This document shows, piece after piece, positions 6,903-12,259 of a DNA stretch of 12,259 bases. The DNA is taken from the NCBI GenBank assembly GCA_017522685.1, contig JAFWYN010000031.1:1-12259 (forward strand), read 5' to 3'. Origin of the DNA: Lachnospiraceae bacterium (GTDB lineage: Bacteria; Bacillota_A; Clostridia; Lachnospirales; Lachnospiraceae). The notes under the pieces were generated by a model. That model searched no databases and was not told the DNA's origin. It was given only the letters and a program-made list of their open reading frames with translations. Made by a program: the position numbers and the translations under genes. Numbering within the stretch: the first letter of the stretch is position 1; the number at the start of each line of letters is the position of its first letter.

Positions 6903-8108
6903 TTGGATAAGGATTTTCCTTTTAATATCAGAGATGTAGCATATCTGCTAAATCTTTATATACGCCATAAGTCAGCGGTAAGCTGGGATGCGGACTGTCC
7001 ATTCTGCGGTGGAAGAGGAAAGTTAAACTTGAATCTGAAAAAGAATGTATTCCGCTGTAATCGTTGCGGCGAAAATGGCGGCATGCTGGTGTTGTATGGC
7101 AGGGTTTACGGTGTGGATAATAAGACCGCAAAAGAAGAAATTGAAGATACCCTGAACCGTCATGAGAGATCTCTTTCGTATGAGATGAAACAAAAGACCA
7201 TACAAAAAGATGCACCTGAGATAGTGAACGCACAGCTGGCTTCCATAGAAGACAGGAACCGTACCTACAGTATGCTGTTATCCATGCTGATACTGGCAGA
7301 TACACATAAGGAAAATCTGCTGAATCGGGGATTGACAGAAGCTCAGATTGAGGAAAACGGATATAAGAGCACTCCGGTGTTCGGCTTTAAAAAGCTTACC
7401 AGTCGTCTTTTGGATGCAGGATGTGTGGTGGAAGGTGTACCGGGATTTTATCAGGAGGATGGAGAATGGACCCTGCATTTTAGTAAGAAAATAGCAGGGT
7501 ATCTGGTCCCATATCGGGATGCGGAAGGCAGGATACAGGGTATGCAGATCCGTTTAAACCAGCCTTTTGATGGTTGCAAATATATGTGGATGTCCAGTGT
7601 GAATTTTCATATGGGTGTATCATCCGGAAGTCCGGTACATTTAGCCGGTGAGCTGGGGGCACCCATTGTCTACATAACAGAAGGCGGACTAAAAGGGGAT
7701 GTAGCACATGCCTTATCGGGAGAAACCTTTGGGTGTGTTGCAGGAGTGAATCTGTATGCAAACCTTCCGGAGTTTTTACAAACTATGAAGCAGCACGGTA
7801 CAAAATATGTTTATGAAGCCTATGACATGGAGAAGCTGCTGGAGCCGATTTGCCGTGGGGACTATAACGAAAAGTGCATTCACTGTGAGCATTACAAAGG
7901 GCACATGGTAAAAAATGATGTCCTCTGTGAGAAAAAAGTGCGGAAGAAAAAGAATATCCAAAATGGCTGCCAGAAAGTGACCGAATTTTGCAGGTCACAA
8001 AAGCTTCCGGTAAAAATGCTGACCTGGGATACGGATGCAAATGGCAGTTGGAAAGGTAATATAAAAGGGATAGATGATTACTTGTTTGGTCTATCTCAGA
8101 AGCAATAA
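6903..8108 (+). CDS. CHC2-type zinc-finger/Toprim (DUF3854-like) DNA primase-like protein
   Basis: This 401-aa protein looks like a plasmid or phage DNA primase or primase-related protein. The N-terminal zinc finger has C32-P-F-C35 and C52-N-R-C55 with the intervening G-x-L-x-L and N-V-F-R-C pattern of DnaG CHC2 domains, used to bind template DNA. The C-terminal half has a Toprim-like arrangement: I-T-E260-G-G-L-K-G-D, V-Y-E-A-Y-D308-M-E, and a closing K-G-I-D-D-Y-L typical of DUF3854-type domains. Between the last two lie C317, C325, C328 and C342, a possible second zinc site. No separate DnaG RNA-polymerase core is obvious, so priming activity is inferred. The start is TTG at 6903, with GGGAGG five bases upstream and no in-frame ATG nearby. 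It is the last gene before a strong terminator. Confidence 0.8.
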   Translation: MDKDFPFNIRDVAYLLNLYIRHKSAVSWDADCPFCGGRGKLNLNLKKNVFRCNRCGENGGMLVLYGRVYGVDNKTAKEEIEDTLNRHERSLSYEMKQKTIQKDAPEIVNAQLASIEDRNRTYSMLLSMLILADTHKENLLNRGLTEAQIEENGYKSTPVFGFKKLTSRLLDAGCVVEGVPGFYQEDGEWTLHFSKKIAGYLVPYRDAEGRIQGMQIRLNQPFDGCKYMWMSSVNFHMGVSSGSPVHLAGELGAPIVYITEGGLKGDVAHALSGETFGCVAGVNLYANLPEFLQTMKQHGTKYVYEAYDMEKLLEPICRGDYNEKCIHCEHYKGHMVKNDVLCEKKVRKKKNIQNGCQKVTEFCRSQKLPVKMLTWDTDANGSWKGNIKGIDDYLFGLSQKQ

Positions 8109-8111
8109 CAG

Positions 8112-8150
8112 GAAGTGACTCATTCGAAAGAGTGGGTTGCTTCTTTTTTT
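8112..8150 (+). terminator. Strong rho-independent terminator ending the DNA-metabolism operon
   Basis: GAAGTGACTCATTC (8112-8125) pairs along all 14 positions, allowing G-U pairs, with GAGTGGGTTGCTTC (8130-8143) around a GAAA tetraloop. Seven T's follow (8144-8150). It lies directly after the primase stop codon and separates the operon from the partition genes. Confidence 0.93.
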
Positions 8151-8171
8151 GAAGAAATTGATAGAAAAAAG

Positions 8172-8200
8172 TTGTATTTTACGTATTCTGTGCGTATAGG
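8172..8200 (+). promoter_or_regulatory. Candidate promoter and centromere-like repeats of the partition operon
   Basis: TTGTAT (8172-8177) and TATAGG (8195-8200) are 17 bp apart and lie between the operon terminator and the ParM gene, so a sigma-A-type promoter here is plausible. The same stretch contains GTAT at 8174, 8183 and 8194 and GTAC at 8201. It also holds an inverted pair TACG (8180-8183) and CGTA (8193-8196). In type II partition systems the adaptor binds repeats at the promoter, so this could be parC. The repeats are very short and the call is tentative. Confidence 0.4.
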
Positions 8201-8235
8201 GTACATATAAGAAAAGAAAAGGAGTGTTATCAGAG

Positions 8236-9165
8236 ATGATGTATCAAAAATTAATTGTACCAGTGGATCATGGAAATCAAAACATTAAGGGAGAGAATGT
8301 CGTATTTACTTCCGGCTTGGTGGAAAGTGACTGTAAGCCGATGTTAGGAGAATATCTGTATTACAAGAACCGATATTACAGTCTGACAGACCAGCGTATT
8401 CCATATATGAGGGACAAGACTGGGGATGAGAGGTTTTTTATCCTGACATTGTTTGCAATTGCCATAGAGGCAGAACGACAGGGGGCCATGAGCGAAAATA
8501 ATGTACTGCACGTATCTTTACCGGTGGGACTTCCGCCTAAGCATTTCGGCACGTTATATCAAAAGTTTCAGGATTATTTTAGGGGCAGGGGAGCGCAGCA
8601 TTTTACCTATAAGGGGAAACATTATGAAGTACATATCGAGGATGTGGTCGCATACCCTCAGGATTATGCTGCAGCTATGACTATCTATCCAAAGCTGAAG
8701 GAATATAACCGAGTGGTTATTGCTGATCTGGGGGGATTTACCTTTGACTATTTGCTGCTTCGAAATGGGAATCCGGATTTGTCCGTGTGCGATTCTCTGG
8801 AAAAGGGAATCATAACCTTACACAACAAGATTATTTCCCGTATTAACTCTGAGTATGATGTATTGCTGGAAGGTGCCGATATCGACTGTATCATTAAGAA
8901 TGGGAAGACGGATTATGAGGAAAATGTTGTACGTACTGTCCGGGAGATGAGCAGGACGTATGCGGATGACCTTTTGGGAGATTTGCGTGAGAGAGGCATA
9001 GATTTAAAGAGTGTTTGTATGGTATTTATCGGAGGCGGTTCCCTTCTGTTAAAGGAGTACCTTGAAAATTCCGGTAAAGTGGGAAGATGTATCTTTGTGG
9101 AGGATGTGTGTGCCAATGCCAAGGGATATAAGATACTATATGCAATCCAGCAGAGAGGCAGGTAA
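8236..9165 (+). CDS. parM: ParM-like actin-family ATPase for plasmid segregation
   Basis: Predicted filament-forming ATPase that pushes or pulls plasmid copies apart. Actin-fold nucleotide motifs are in order: phosphate-1 loop V-D11-H-G-N-Q-N-I-K, phosphate-2 loop A-D164-L-G-G-F-T-F-D171, and adenosine motif F-I-G266-G-G-S. Only about 310 residues are present, as usual for ParM/Alp proteins. An upstream in-frame GTG at 8224 overlaps the GGAG ribosome site (8221-8224). I therefore start at ATG 8236, 11 bases after that site; ATG 8239 is also possible. The ParR-like gene follows after five bases. The symbol denotes the family role; which actin-like subgroup it belongs to cannot be told here. 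Confidence 0.82.
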   Translation: MMYQKLIVPVDHGNQNIKGENVVFTSGLVESDCKPMLGEYLYYKNRYYSLTDQRIPYMRDKTGDERFFILTLFAIAIEAERQGAMSENNVLHVSLPVGLPPKHFGTLYQKFQDYFRGRGAQHFTYKGKHYEVHIEDVVAYPQDYAAAMTIYPKLKEYNRVVIADLGGFTFDYLLLRNGNPDLSVCDSLEKGIITLHNKIISRINSEYDVLLEGADIDCIIKNGKTDYEENVVRTVREMSRTYADDLLGDLRERGIDLKSVCMVFIGGGSLLLKEYLENSGKVGRCIFVEDVCANAKGYKILYAIQQRGR

Positions 9166-9170
9166 GTGCC

Positions 9171-9551
9171 ATGGCAAAAAAGAATCCATATGTAACTACC
9201 ATTGGGTTTAATAAAGAGGATCCGGATCATGTATACGTGGCTGATTTTTTGAACTCTATGGGCAGAGGGAAAGGACAATATATAGTAAAGGCGATTATGG
9301 CGTATCAGAATACAGATGGAGTGGTATCGGGACATGTAGTAGTACCAGCGGTTGACTATGAAAAGATAAGGGCTTTTGTATTGAAGGTGCTGGAGGAGAG
9401 GAATGGATTGTCAATGTCATCTCATATGGATAGAATATCGGAAAAAGTGCATAAAAAAGAGTTCGATGGTTGCGGAGAACTTGAGAGGGATTCTGATTTG
9501 GATGAGACTGCGGTGAATAATATTTTAGCGTCGCTTAGTGCGTTCCGGTAG
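9171..9551 (+). CDS. ParR-like partition adaptor (small DNA-binding protein)
   Basis: This 126-aa protein is the likely DNA-binding partner of the ParM-like ATPase. The first 45 residues have the pattern N-P-Y-V-T-T-I-G-F-N, then D-P-D-H-V-x-V-A-D-F-L-N-S-M-G, then K-G-Q-Y-I-V-K-A-I. This fits a beta-strand followed by two helices, as in ribbon-helix-helix ParR-type proteins of Firmicute plasmids. The C-terminal two thirds is charged, and its acidic end D-L-D-E-T-A-V-N-N-I-L-A-S-L could be the tail that contacts the filament. The gene begins five bases after the ParM stop with only a weak ribosome site, so translation is probably coupled. It would bind a centromere-like site and may repress the operon. 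The call depends on both the N-terminal pattern and the neighbour. Confidence 0.72.
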   Translation: MAKKNPYVTTIGFNKEDPDHVYVADFLNSMGRGKGQYIVKAIMAYQNTDGVVSGHVVVPAVDYEKIRAFVLKVLEERNGLSMSSHMDRISEKVHKKEFDGCGELERDSDLDETAVNNILASLSAFR

Positions 9552-9842
9552 TTAGAAAAATGCATTGAAAGAATCTGGGGGTATTATTGTTCTGAATTCA
9601 GTAACTACCTATTTCAATTAATTTTATTATTTTGGGTGCTACTTTCTTAGTACCTGTAATATAACAATGTATACTATTATGTTTGCTAGTTGCAAGTAAC
9701 AATGGGTAAAGTAGGATTTTAAGTTATACTTATTGATTCTAGTTTTTAAATTTAAGCCTTTACTTAATATATGTTAATGTGTATAATAATAAATTTTCGA
9801 AAGTAATTTACATTCGGTCAAACGAATATTAGTAAATATTAG
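9552..9842. other. AT-rich non-coding gap between partition and lacI-type genes
   Basis: No plausible gene is seen on either strand. The region is clearly more AT-rich than its flanks. It contains a perfect palindrome CTGAATTCAG (9592-9601), two copies of TAACAATG (9662-9669 and 9697-9704), an inverted pair ATTCG/CGAAT (9812-9816 and 9823-9827), and a tandem pair of AATATTAGT near 9827-9842. These short elements could be regulator-binding sites, or part of a partition or replication site, but none is long enough to be decisive. No clear hairpin-plus-T-run terminator for the partition operon was found. Confidence 0.5.
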
Positions 9843-9872
9843 TTGACATGAAAAAGTGCTAAGTGTTATATT
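9843..9872 (+). promoter_or_regulatory. Promoter of the LacI-family gene with overlapping inverted repeat
   Basis: A perfect -35 TTGACA (9843-9848) and a -10 TATATT (9867-9872) are 18 bp apart, 38 bp before the ATG at 9910. TTATAT (9866-9871) and ATATAA (9876-9881) form an inverted repeat around TAAC that covers the -10, a suitable place for autoregulation. AGGAG (9895-9899) is the ribosome site. Confidence 0.75.
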
Positions 9873-9909
9873 AACATATAAGAGAAAACCACCTAGGAGA
9901 TAGTAATTT

Positions 9910-10929
9910 ATGAAAGTCACAACACATGACATTGCGCGGGCTGCAGGTGTTTCCCAATCTACCGTTTCGATTGTACTGAACAATAATACAAAGGTTTCTA
10001 TATCACCGGAAACACGGGCCCTGGTTTTAAAAACAGCAGAGAGTATGGGGTACCAGTTTAAGAAGCGTGCCAAATCCATAGAAAAGGTTCCGGTTGTTGG
10101 ATTGTTAGTACCTACTTTGTCTAATTTATATTATCCATTCTTGGTACAAAATGTAGAGATTTATGCGCAGTCGCTGGGACTTACTGTTGTTATGCAAAAC
10201 ACCATGCGTAGTGAGAGCGGCGAGATACAGAGCTACAATTATTTAAGAAGTATAGGCGCACAGGGAGTACTAAGCTTATTTACTCCTAAGATTCCTATAC
10301 CGGAAGATATGCCGACGGTTATTGTAGGTGAAAAGATGCCGGGAGTGGATGTAGATACGGTAAGCTTGAACAGTTATACAGCAGGTCAGATGGCCACAGA
10401 GCATTTGCTGTCCTTGGGACATAAGGAGATTGCGTATATTTCTACTCCGTTTACGAATATGACAGAAGCAAGAAGAAAGCGTTTGGATGGTATTTCCTCC
10501 TGTATGGAAGCAGCGGGATTAGGAGAACATCTTCGTGTTTTGGTTTCCGACAATGAGAATGAAGGATTAGAAAGCACATATGAGTATGACTGCGGCGCTC
10601 GAATGACGGAGGAGCTTTTAGAGAAGTATCCACAGTGTACTGCAATCATTGCAGTAAATGATATGATGGCTATGGGATGCATCAGCGTGTTGAATCAGAG
10701 GGGCATTCGCATTCCGGAAGATATGGCAATCTGCGGATTTGACAATCTTTACTTGGATTGTATGATGCAACCGCAATTGACGTCTATCGACCAAATGGCC
10801 TTCCATGGATGTAAAGTGGGACTGAGTATCCTGCAGGAAAAAATGAAGAGTTTTTCCTTGGAGGAACCACCGGTGTATATGGAATATAAACCAAGACTTC
10901 ATGTGAGAGGAACTACGGTAAAGAAATAA
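9910..10929 (+). CDS. LacI-family transcriptional regulator
   Basis: This 339-aa protein is a typical LacI/GalR-family regulator: a DNA-binding dimer whose ligand, usually a sugar, changes operator affinity. The N-terminal helix-turn-helix reads T-H-D-I-A-R-A-A-G-V-S-Q-S-T-V-S (residues 5-20), followed by the hinge-helix region and M-G-Y-Q. The rest is the periplasmic-binding-protein-like sensor: V-V-G-L-L-V-P near 63, E-H-L-L-S-L-G-H-K-E-I-A-Y-I in the middle, A-I-I-A-V-N-D-M-M-A-M-G, and P-E-D-M-A-I-C-G-F-D-N. Length and motifs are complete. There is no adjacent transporter or catabolic gene, so its targets are unknown and the ligand cannot be named. It has its own promoter and its own terminator (10946-10975), so it is a single-gene unit. 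Confidence 0.93.
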   Translation: MKVTTHDIARAAGVSQSTVSIVLNNNTKVSISPETRALVLKTAESMGYQFKKRAKSIEKVPVVGLLVPTLSNLYYPFLVQNVEIYAQSLGLTVVMQNTMRSESGEIQSYNYLRSIGAQGVLSLFTPKIPIPEDMPTVIVGEKMPGVDVDTVSLNSYTAGQMATEHLLSLGHKEIAYISTPFTNMTEARRKRLDGISSCMEAAGLGEHLRVLVSDNENEGLESTYEYDCGARMTEELLEKYPQCTAIIAVNDMMAMGCISVLNQRGIRIPEDMAICGFDNLYLDCMMQPQLTSIDQMAFHGCKVGLSILQEKMKSFSLEEPPVYMEYKPRLHVRGTTVKK

Positions 10930-10942
10930 ATAATAACACAAT

Positions 10943-10988
10943 AAGCCACTGTATCGTTTGATATGGTGGTTTTTTGGTGGAATTTAGA
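10943..10988 (+). repeat. Direct repeat copy 1 (contains the terminator of the LacI gene)
   Basis: This 46-bp stretch begins AAGCCACTGTATC and ends GGAATTTAGA. It matches 12104-12147 with one clear substitution (G/A in the hairpin loop), plus a two-base length difference and one further mismatch just after the T-run. It lies 13 bp after the LacI stop. Confidence 0.88.
10946..10975 (+). terminator. Rho-independent terminator after the LacI gene
   Basis: CCACTGTATC (10946-10955) pairs with GATATGGTGG (10960-10969) at all ten positions, with two G-U pairs and a GTTT loop. It is followed by six T's (10970-10975). An identical stem occurs at 12107-12130. Confidence 0.88.
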
Positions 10989-11037
10989 CGATATATCGCC
11001 TAATTCTTAAATTTTTGTAAAATCGTGAAAAAAAGTG

Positions 11038-11090
11038 CGACGAAAAGGCTTCCTTATGCATATACGTAATAGGGAGGTCTTTTTTGTCGA
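11038..11090. terminator. Long hairpin with A- and T-tracts in the leader of the Rpn gene
   Basis: GGCTTCCTTAT (11047-11057) pairs at all eleven positions, allowing G-U, with ATAGGGAGGTC (11069-11079). The preceding A-tract (11043-11046) faces the T-run (11080-11085), and the outer CGAC and GTCG can extend the stem. The shape suits a terminator, possibly bidirectional, or a leader hairpin controlling the gene that starts at 11121. Confidence 0.6.
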
Positions 11091-11120
11091 AGACATCCTG
11101 AGAACATTTGGGAGGTTGTC

Positions 11121-12092
11121 ATGGGGAGAAAAGCAAAATCATCCAAAAAGATTACAAATGATAAGGTCTATCATGCGCTGGGACGCAAATATCCACGGTT
11201 GCTTTTGGCGGTAGCAAATGAAGCGCATGGGACAAGCTATACAGGTGAGGAAAAGGTAATATTCGGCAGTGACGAGCATTATCAGCAGGAGCAAAAAGGA
11301 GGTGTGAAGAAGCGGGTAACGGATACCCATTTAGTAGTGGGTGTGCAGGAAGAGTCACGTCAAGAGAGGCTTCATTTTGAGTGCCAAAGTCAAAATGATA
11401 AACGAATGTCAGCACGGATGGCAGAGTATGATGTGTTGATTGCGTTGGAAAACCGACTGTTGGAAGGTGATATGTGTAACATGGAGCTTCCGCGGTCCAC
11501 GGTGGTGTATCTTACCGGAACGCGAAAGACACCCAAGGAACTAATTGTACATATAGCGGCATCGGGCGGGCAACTGCGGTATAAGATTCCAACATTAAAA
11601 GCATTTCATTACACTATGAAGGAACTGGTGGAACGGAGGTTATTTCTTTTAATACCATTTCATATTTTGGTATACAAAAACCGAATGATAGGTTATAATG
11701 AAAGTGAGGAGGAGCTCGGTGAATTACAAAAGATATACGAAGACATGGTAGAGAGTCTGGAACGGCTGCGTTTGGCAAATAAACTCACAGCGGACGAAGT
11801 CACAGACATTCTCAGGGTGTCAGCGGAGATGGTAGATAAAGTGGCAGGAAAATGTGACAAGGTCAGAAAGGTATTGGGTGATATTTTGAGAGGAAAAGCA
11901 TATGAATTACCAACAGACAGATTGATTAGACAGGGGAGGTTGGAAGGTGCAGTGGAAAATTTTATGCAAATGGTGCAGAACCTCATGCAGTCGCTGGATA
12001 TCAGTGCGGAGAAAGCATGTGAATTGCTGAAAGTAAATGTGGCAGACTACGAAGCAGCAAAGGAGAAGCTAACGTTTCCGAAGGCAAATTAA
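11121..12092 (+). CDS. Rpn-family (PD-(D/E)XK) recombination-promoting nuclease / putative transposase
   Basis: This 323-aa protein belongs by pattern to the Rpn/YhgA-like group of PD-(D/E)XK nucleases, which are frequent in Lachnospiraceae and have been tied to RecA-independent recombination. The N-terminus has helix K-V-Y-H-A-L-G-R-K-Y-P-R-L-L. The catalytic-type Asp lies in R-V-T-D68-T-H-L-V-V, followed by L-H-F-E87-C-Q89-S, where Gln replaces the usual Lys as in many Rpn proteins. R-M-A-E-Y-D follows at 99-104. A long helical middle carries Y-E-D-M-V-E-S-L-E-R-L, and R-Q-G-R-L-E-G near 275 is like the tail motif of the family. The ATG has GGGAGG five bases upstream. It is bracketed by two copies of a terminator repeat. 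Recombination activity is known only for relatives. Confidence 0.82.
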   Translation: MGRKAKSSKKITNDKVYHALGRKYPRLLLAVANEAHGTSYTGEEKVIFGSDEHYQQEQKGGVKKRVTDTHLVVGVQEESRQERLHFECQSQNDKRMSARMAEYDVLIALENRLLEGDMCNMELPRSTVVYLTGTRKTPKELIVHIAASGGQLRYKIPTLKAFHYTMKELVERRLFLLIPFHILVYKNRMIGYNESEEELGELQKIYEDMVESLERLRLANKLTADEVTDILRVSAEMVDKVAGKCDKVRKVLGDILRGKAYELPTDRLIRQGRLEGAVENFMQMVQNLMQSLDISAEKACELLKVNVADYEAAKEKLTFPKAN

Positions 12093-12103
12093 ATAAGGCA
12101 GCA

Positions 12104-12147
12104 AAGCCACTGTATCATTTGATATGGTGGTTTTTGCGGAATTTAGA
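12104..12147 (+). repeat. Direct repeat copy 2 (contains the terminator of the Rpn gene)
   Basis: This 44-bp stretch nearly matches 10943-10988. It begins 11 bp after the Rpn stop and ends at GGAATTTAGA, six bases before the possible start of the next, truncated-looking Rpn-type frame. Confidence 0.88.
12107..12135 (+). terminator. Rho-independent terminator after the Rpn gene
   Basis: CCACTGTATC (12107-12116) and GATATGGTGG (12121-12130) form the same ten-pair stem as after the LacI gene, here with an ATTT loop and five T's (12131-12135). Confidence 0.85.
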
Positions 12148-12152
12148 GGAAA

Positions 12153-12259
12153 GTGAAGAGCTTGTCGGATAGTTATTTTATGCTTAAGGATAGGCCGGAG
12201 AAAAGGTATCATTTTGAGTGTCAGAGCACTCCGGACAGCAGTATGCTGCTGCGTATGTA
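12153..12259 (+). pseudogene. Start of a second Rpn-family gene, apparently N-terminally truncated and cut by the window edge
   Basis: From GTG 12153 the frame runs open to the window end and encodes L-S-D-S-Y-F, then R-Y-H-F-E-C-Q-S, then a Met/Leu-rich stretch ending L-R-M-Y. This is the catalytic core pattern of Rpn nucleases (Asp, then E-C-Q, then R-M-x-E-Y-D). R-Y-H-F-E-C-Q-S matches the complete neighbour at seven of eight positions, but the flanking residues differ, so it is a different family member and not a copy. An in-frame TAG (12144-12146) lies inside the direct repeat just upstream, so the usual several dozen residues before the Asp motif are missing. It may be a remnant or a short gene starting at GTG 12153 or ATG 12180. 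The 3' end is not visible. Confidence 0.65.

Noticed and set aside
8224..8235. GTG at 8224 as the ParM start
   Set aside because: It overlaps the GGAG ribosome site itself; ATG 8236 has proper spacing and the expected N-terminus.
8913..9335. 140-aa minus-strand ORF across the ParM/ParR junction
   Set aside because: It is antisense to two supported genes and its composition is unlike a real protein.
9768..9880. TATATGTTAA (9768-9777) as the inverted partner of TTAACATATA (9871-9880)
   Set aside because: A 10-bp match about 100 bp apart in very AT-rich DNA is expected by chance; no protein or structure supports it.
9552..9909. Replication origin with iterons in the AT-rich gap
   Set aside because: Only isolated 8-10 bp repeats are present, without regular spacing, DnaA-box clusters or a nearby initiator gene.
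10943..12147. Calling the Rpn gene and its flanking repeats an insertion sequence
   Set aside because: The repeats are direct and contain terminators; no terminal inverted repeats or short target-site duplication are seen.

Overview
The window reads as part of the backbone of a large plasmid or plasmid-like conjugative element of a low-to-moderate GC Firmicute, most likely a Lachnospiraceae-type Clostridium relative. The basis is strong AGGAGG-type ribosome sites, the codon use, occasional TTG/GTG starts, the protein families present, and a ParM/ParR-type partition pair. This taxonomic call is inference, since no rRNA or other marker gene lies in the window. All genes recognised are on the + strand. 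No integrase, relaxase, replication initiator, tRNA or CRISPR array was seen, so the type of element cannot be fixed from this window alone.

Layout. 2-955: the 3' part of a conserved mobile-element protein (possibly DUF932-like), followed by a hairpin with a T-run. 1035-8108: a tightly packed seven-gene DNA-metabolism block, made of a YqaJ-family exonuclease, a nucleoside-deoxyribosyltransferase-fold protein, a RecD2-like SF1 helicase, a Cys-cluster hypothetical protein, an N6-methylase-like protein without a visible NPPY motif, a probable single-strand-annealing protein with an ExoX-C-like tail, and a CHC2-zinc-finger/Toprim primase-like protein. Several genes overlap or are separated only by a small hairpin and a ribosome site. 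The block ends at a very strong terminator (8112-8150). 8236-9551: a ParM-like actin ATPase and a ParR-like adaptor. 9552-9909: an AT-rich non-coding gap carrying the promoter of a LacI-family regulator (9910-10929). 11121-12092: an Rpn/PD-(D/E)XK transposase-like nuclease, bracketed by two copies of a 44-46 bp terminator-containing direct repeat. 12153-end: the beginning of what looks like a second, N-terminally truncated Rpn-family gene, joined directly to the second repeat.

How the parts could work together. The exonuclease and annealing protein form the classic two-component phage-type recombination pair (as in lambda Exo/Beta or RecE/RecT). The helicase and primase-like protein would supply unwinding and priming, and ParM/ParR would segregate the replicon. 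The methylase-like and deoxyribosyltransferase-like proteins are accessory members whose role is not shown by sequence. The LacI regulator has no sugar genes beside it. The Rpn genes and their repeats are signs of local rearrangement at the right-hand end.
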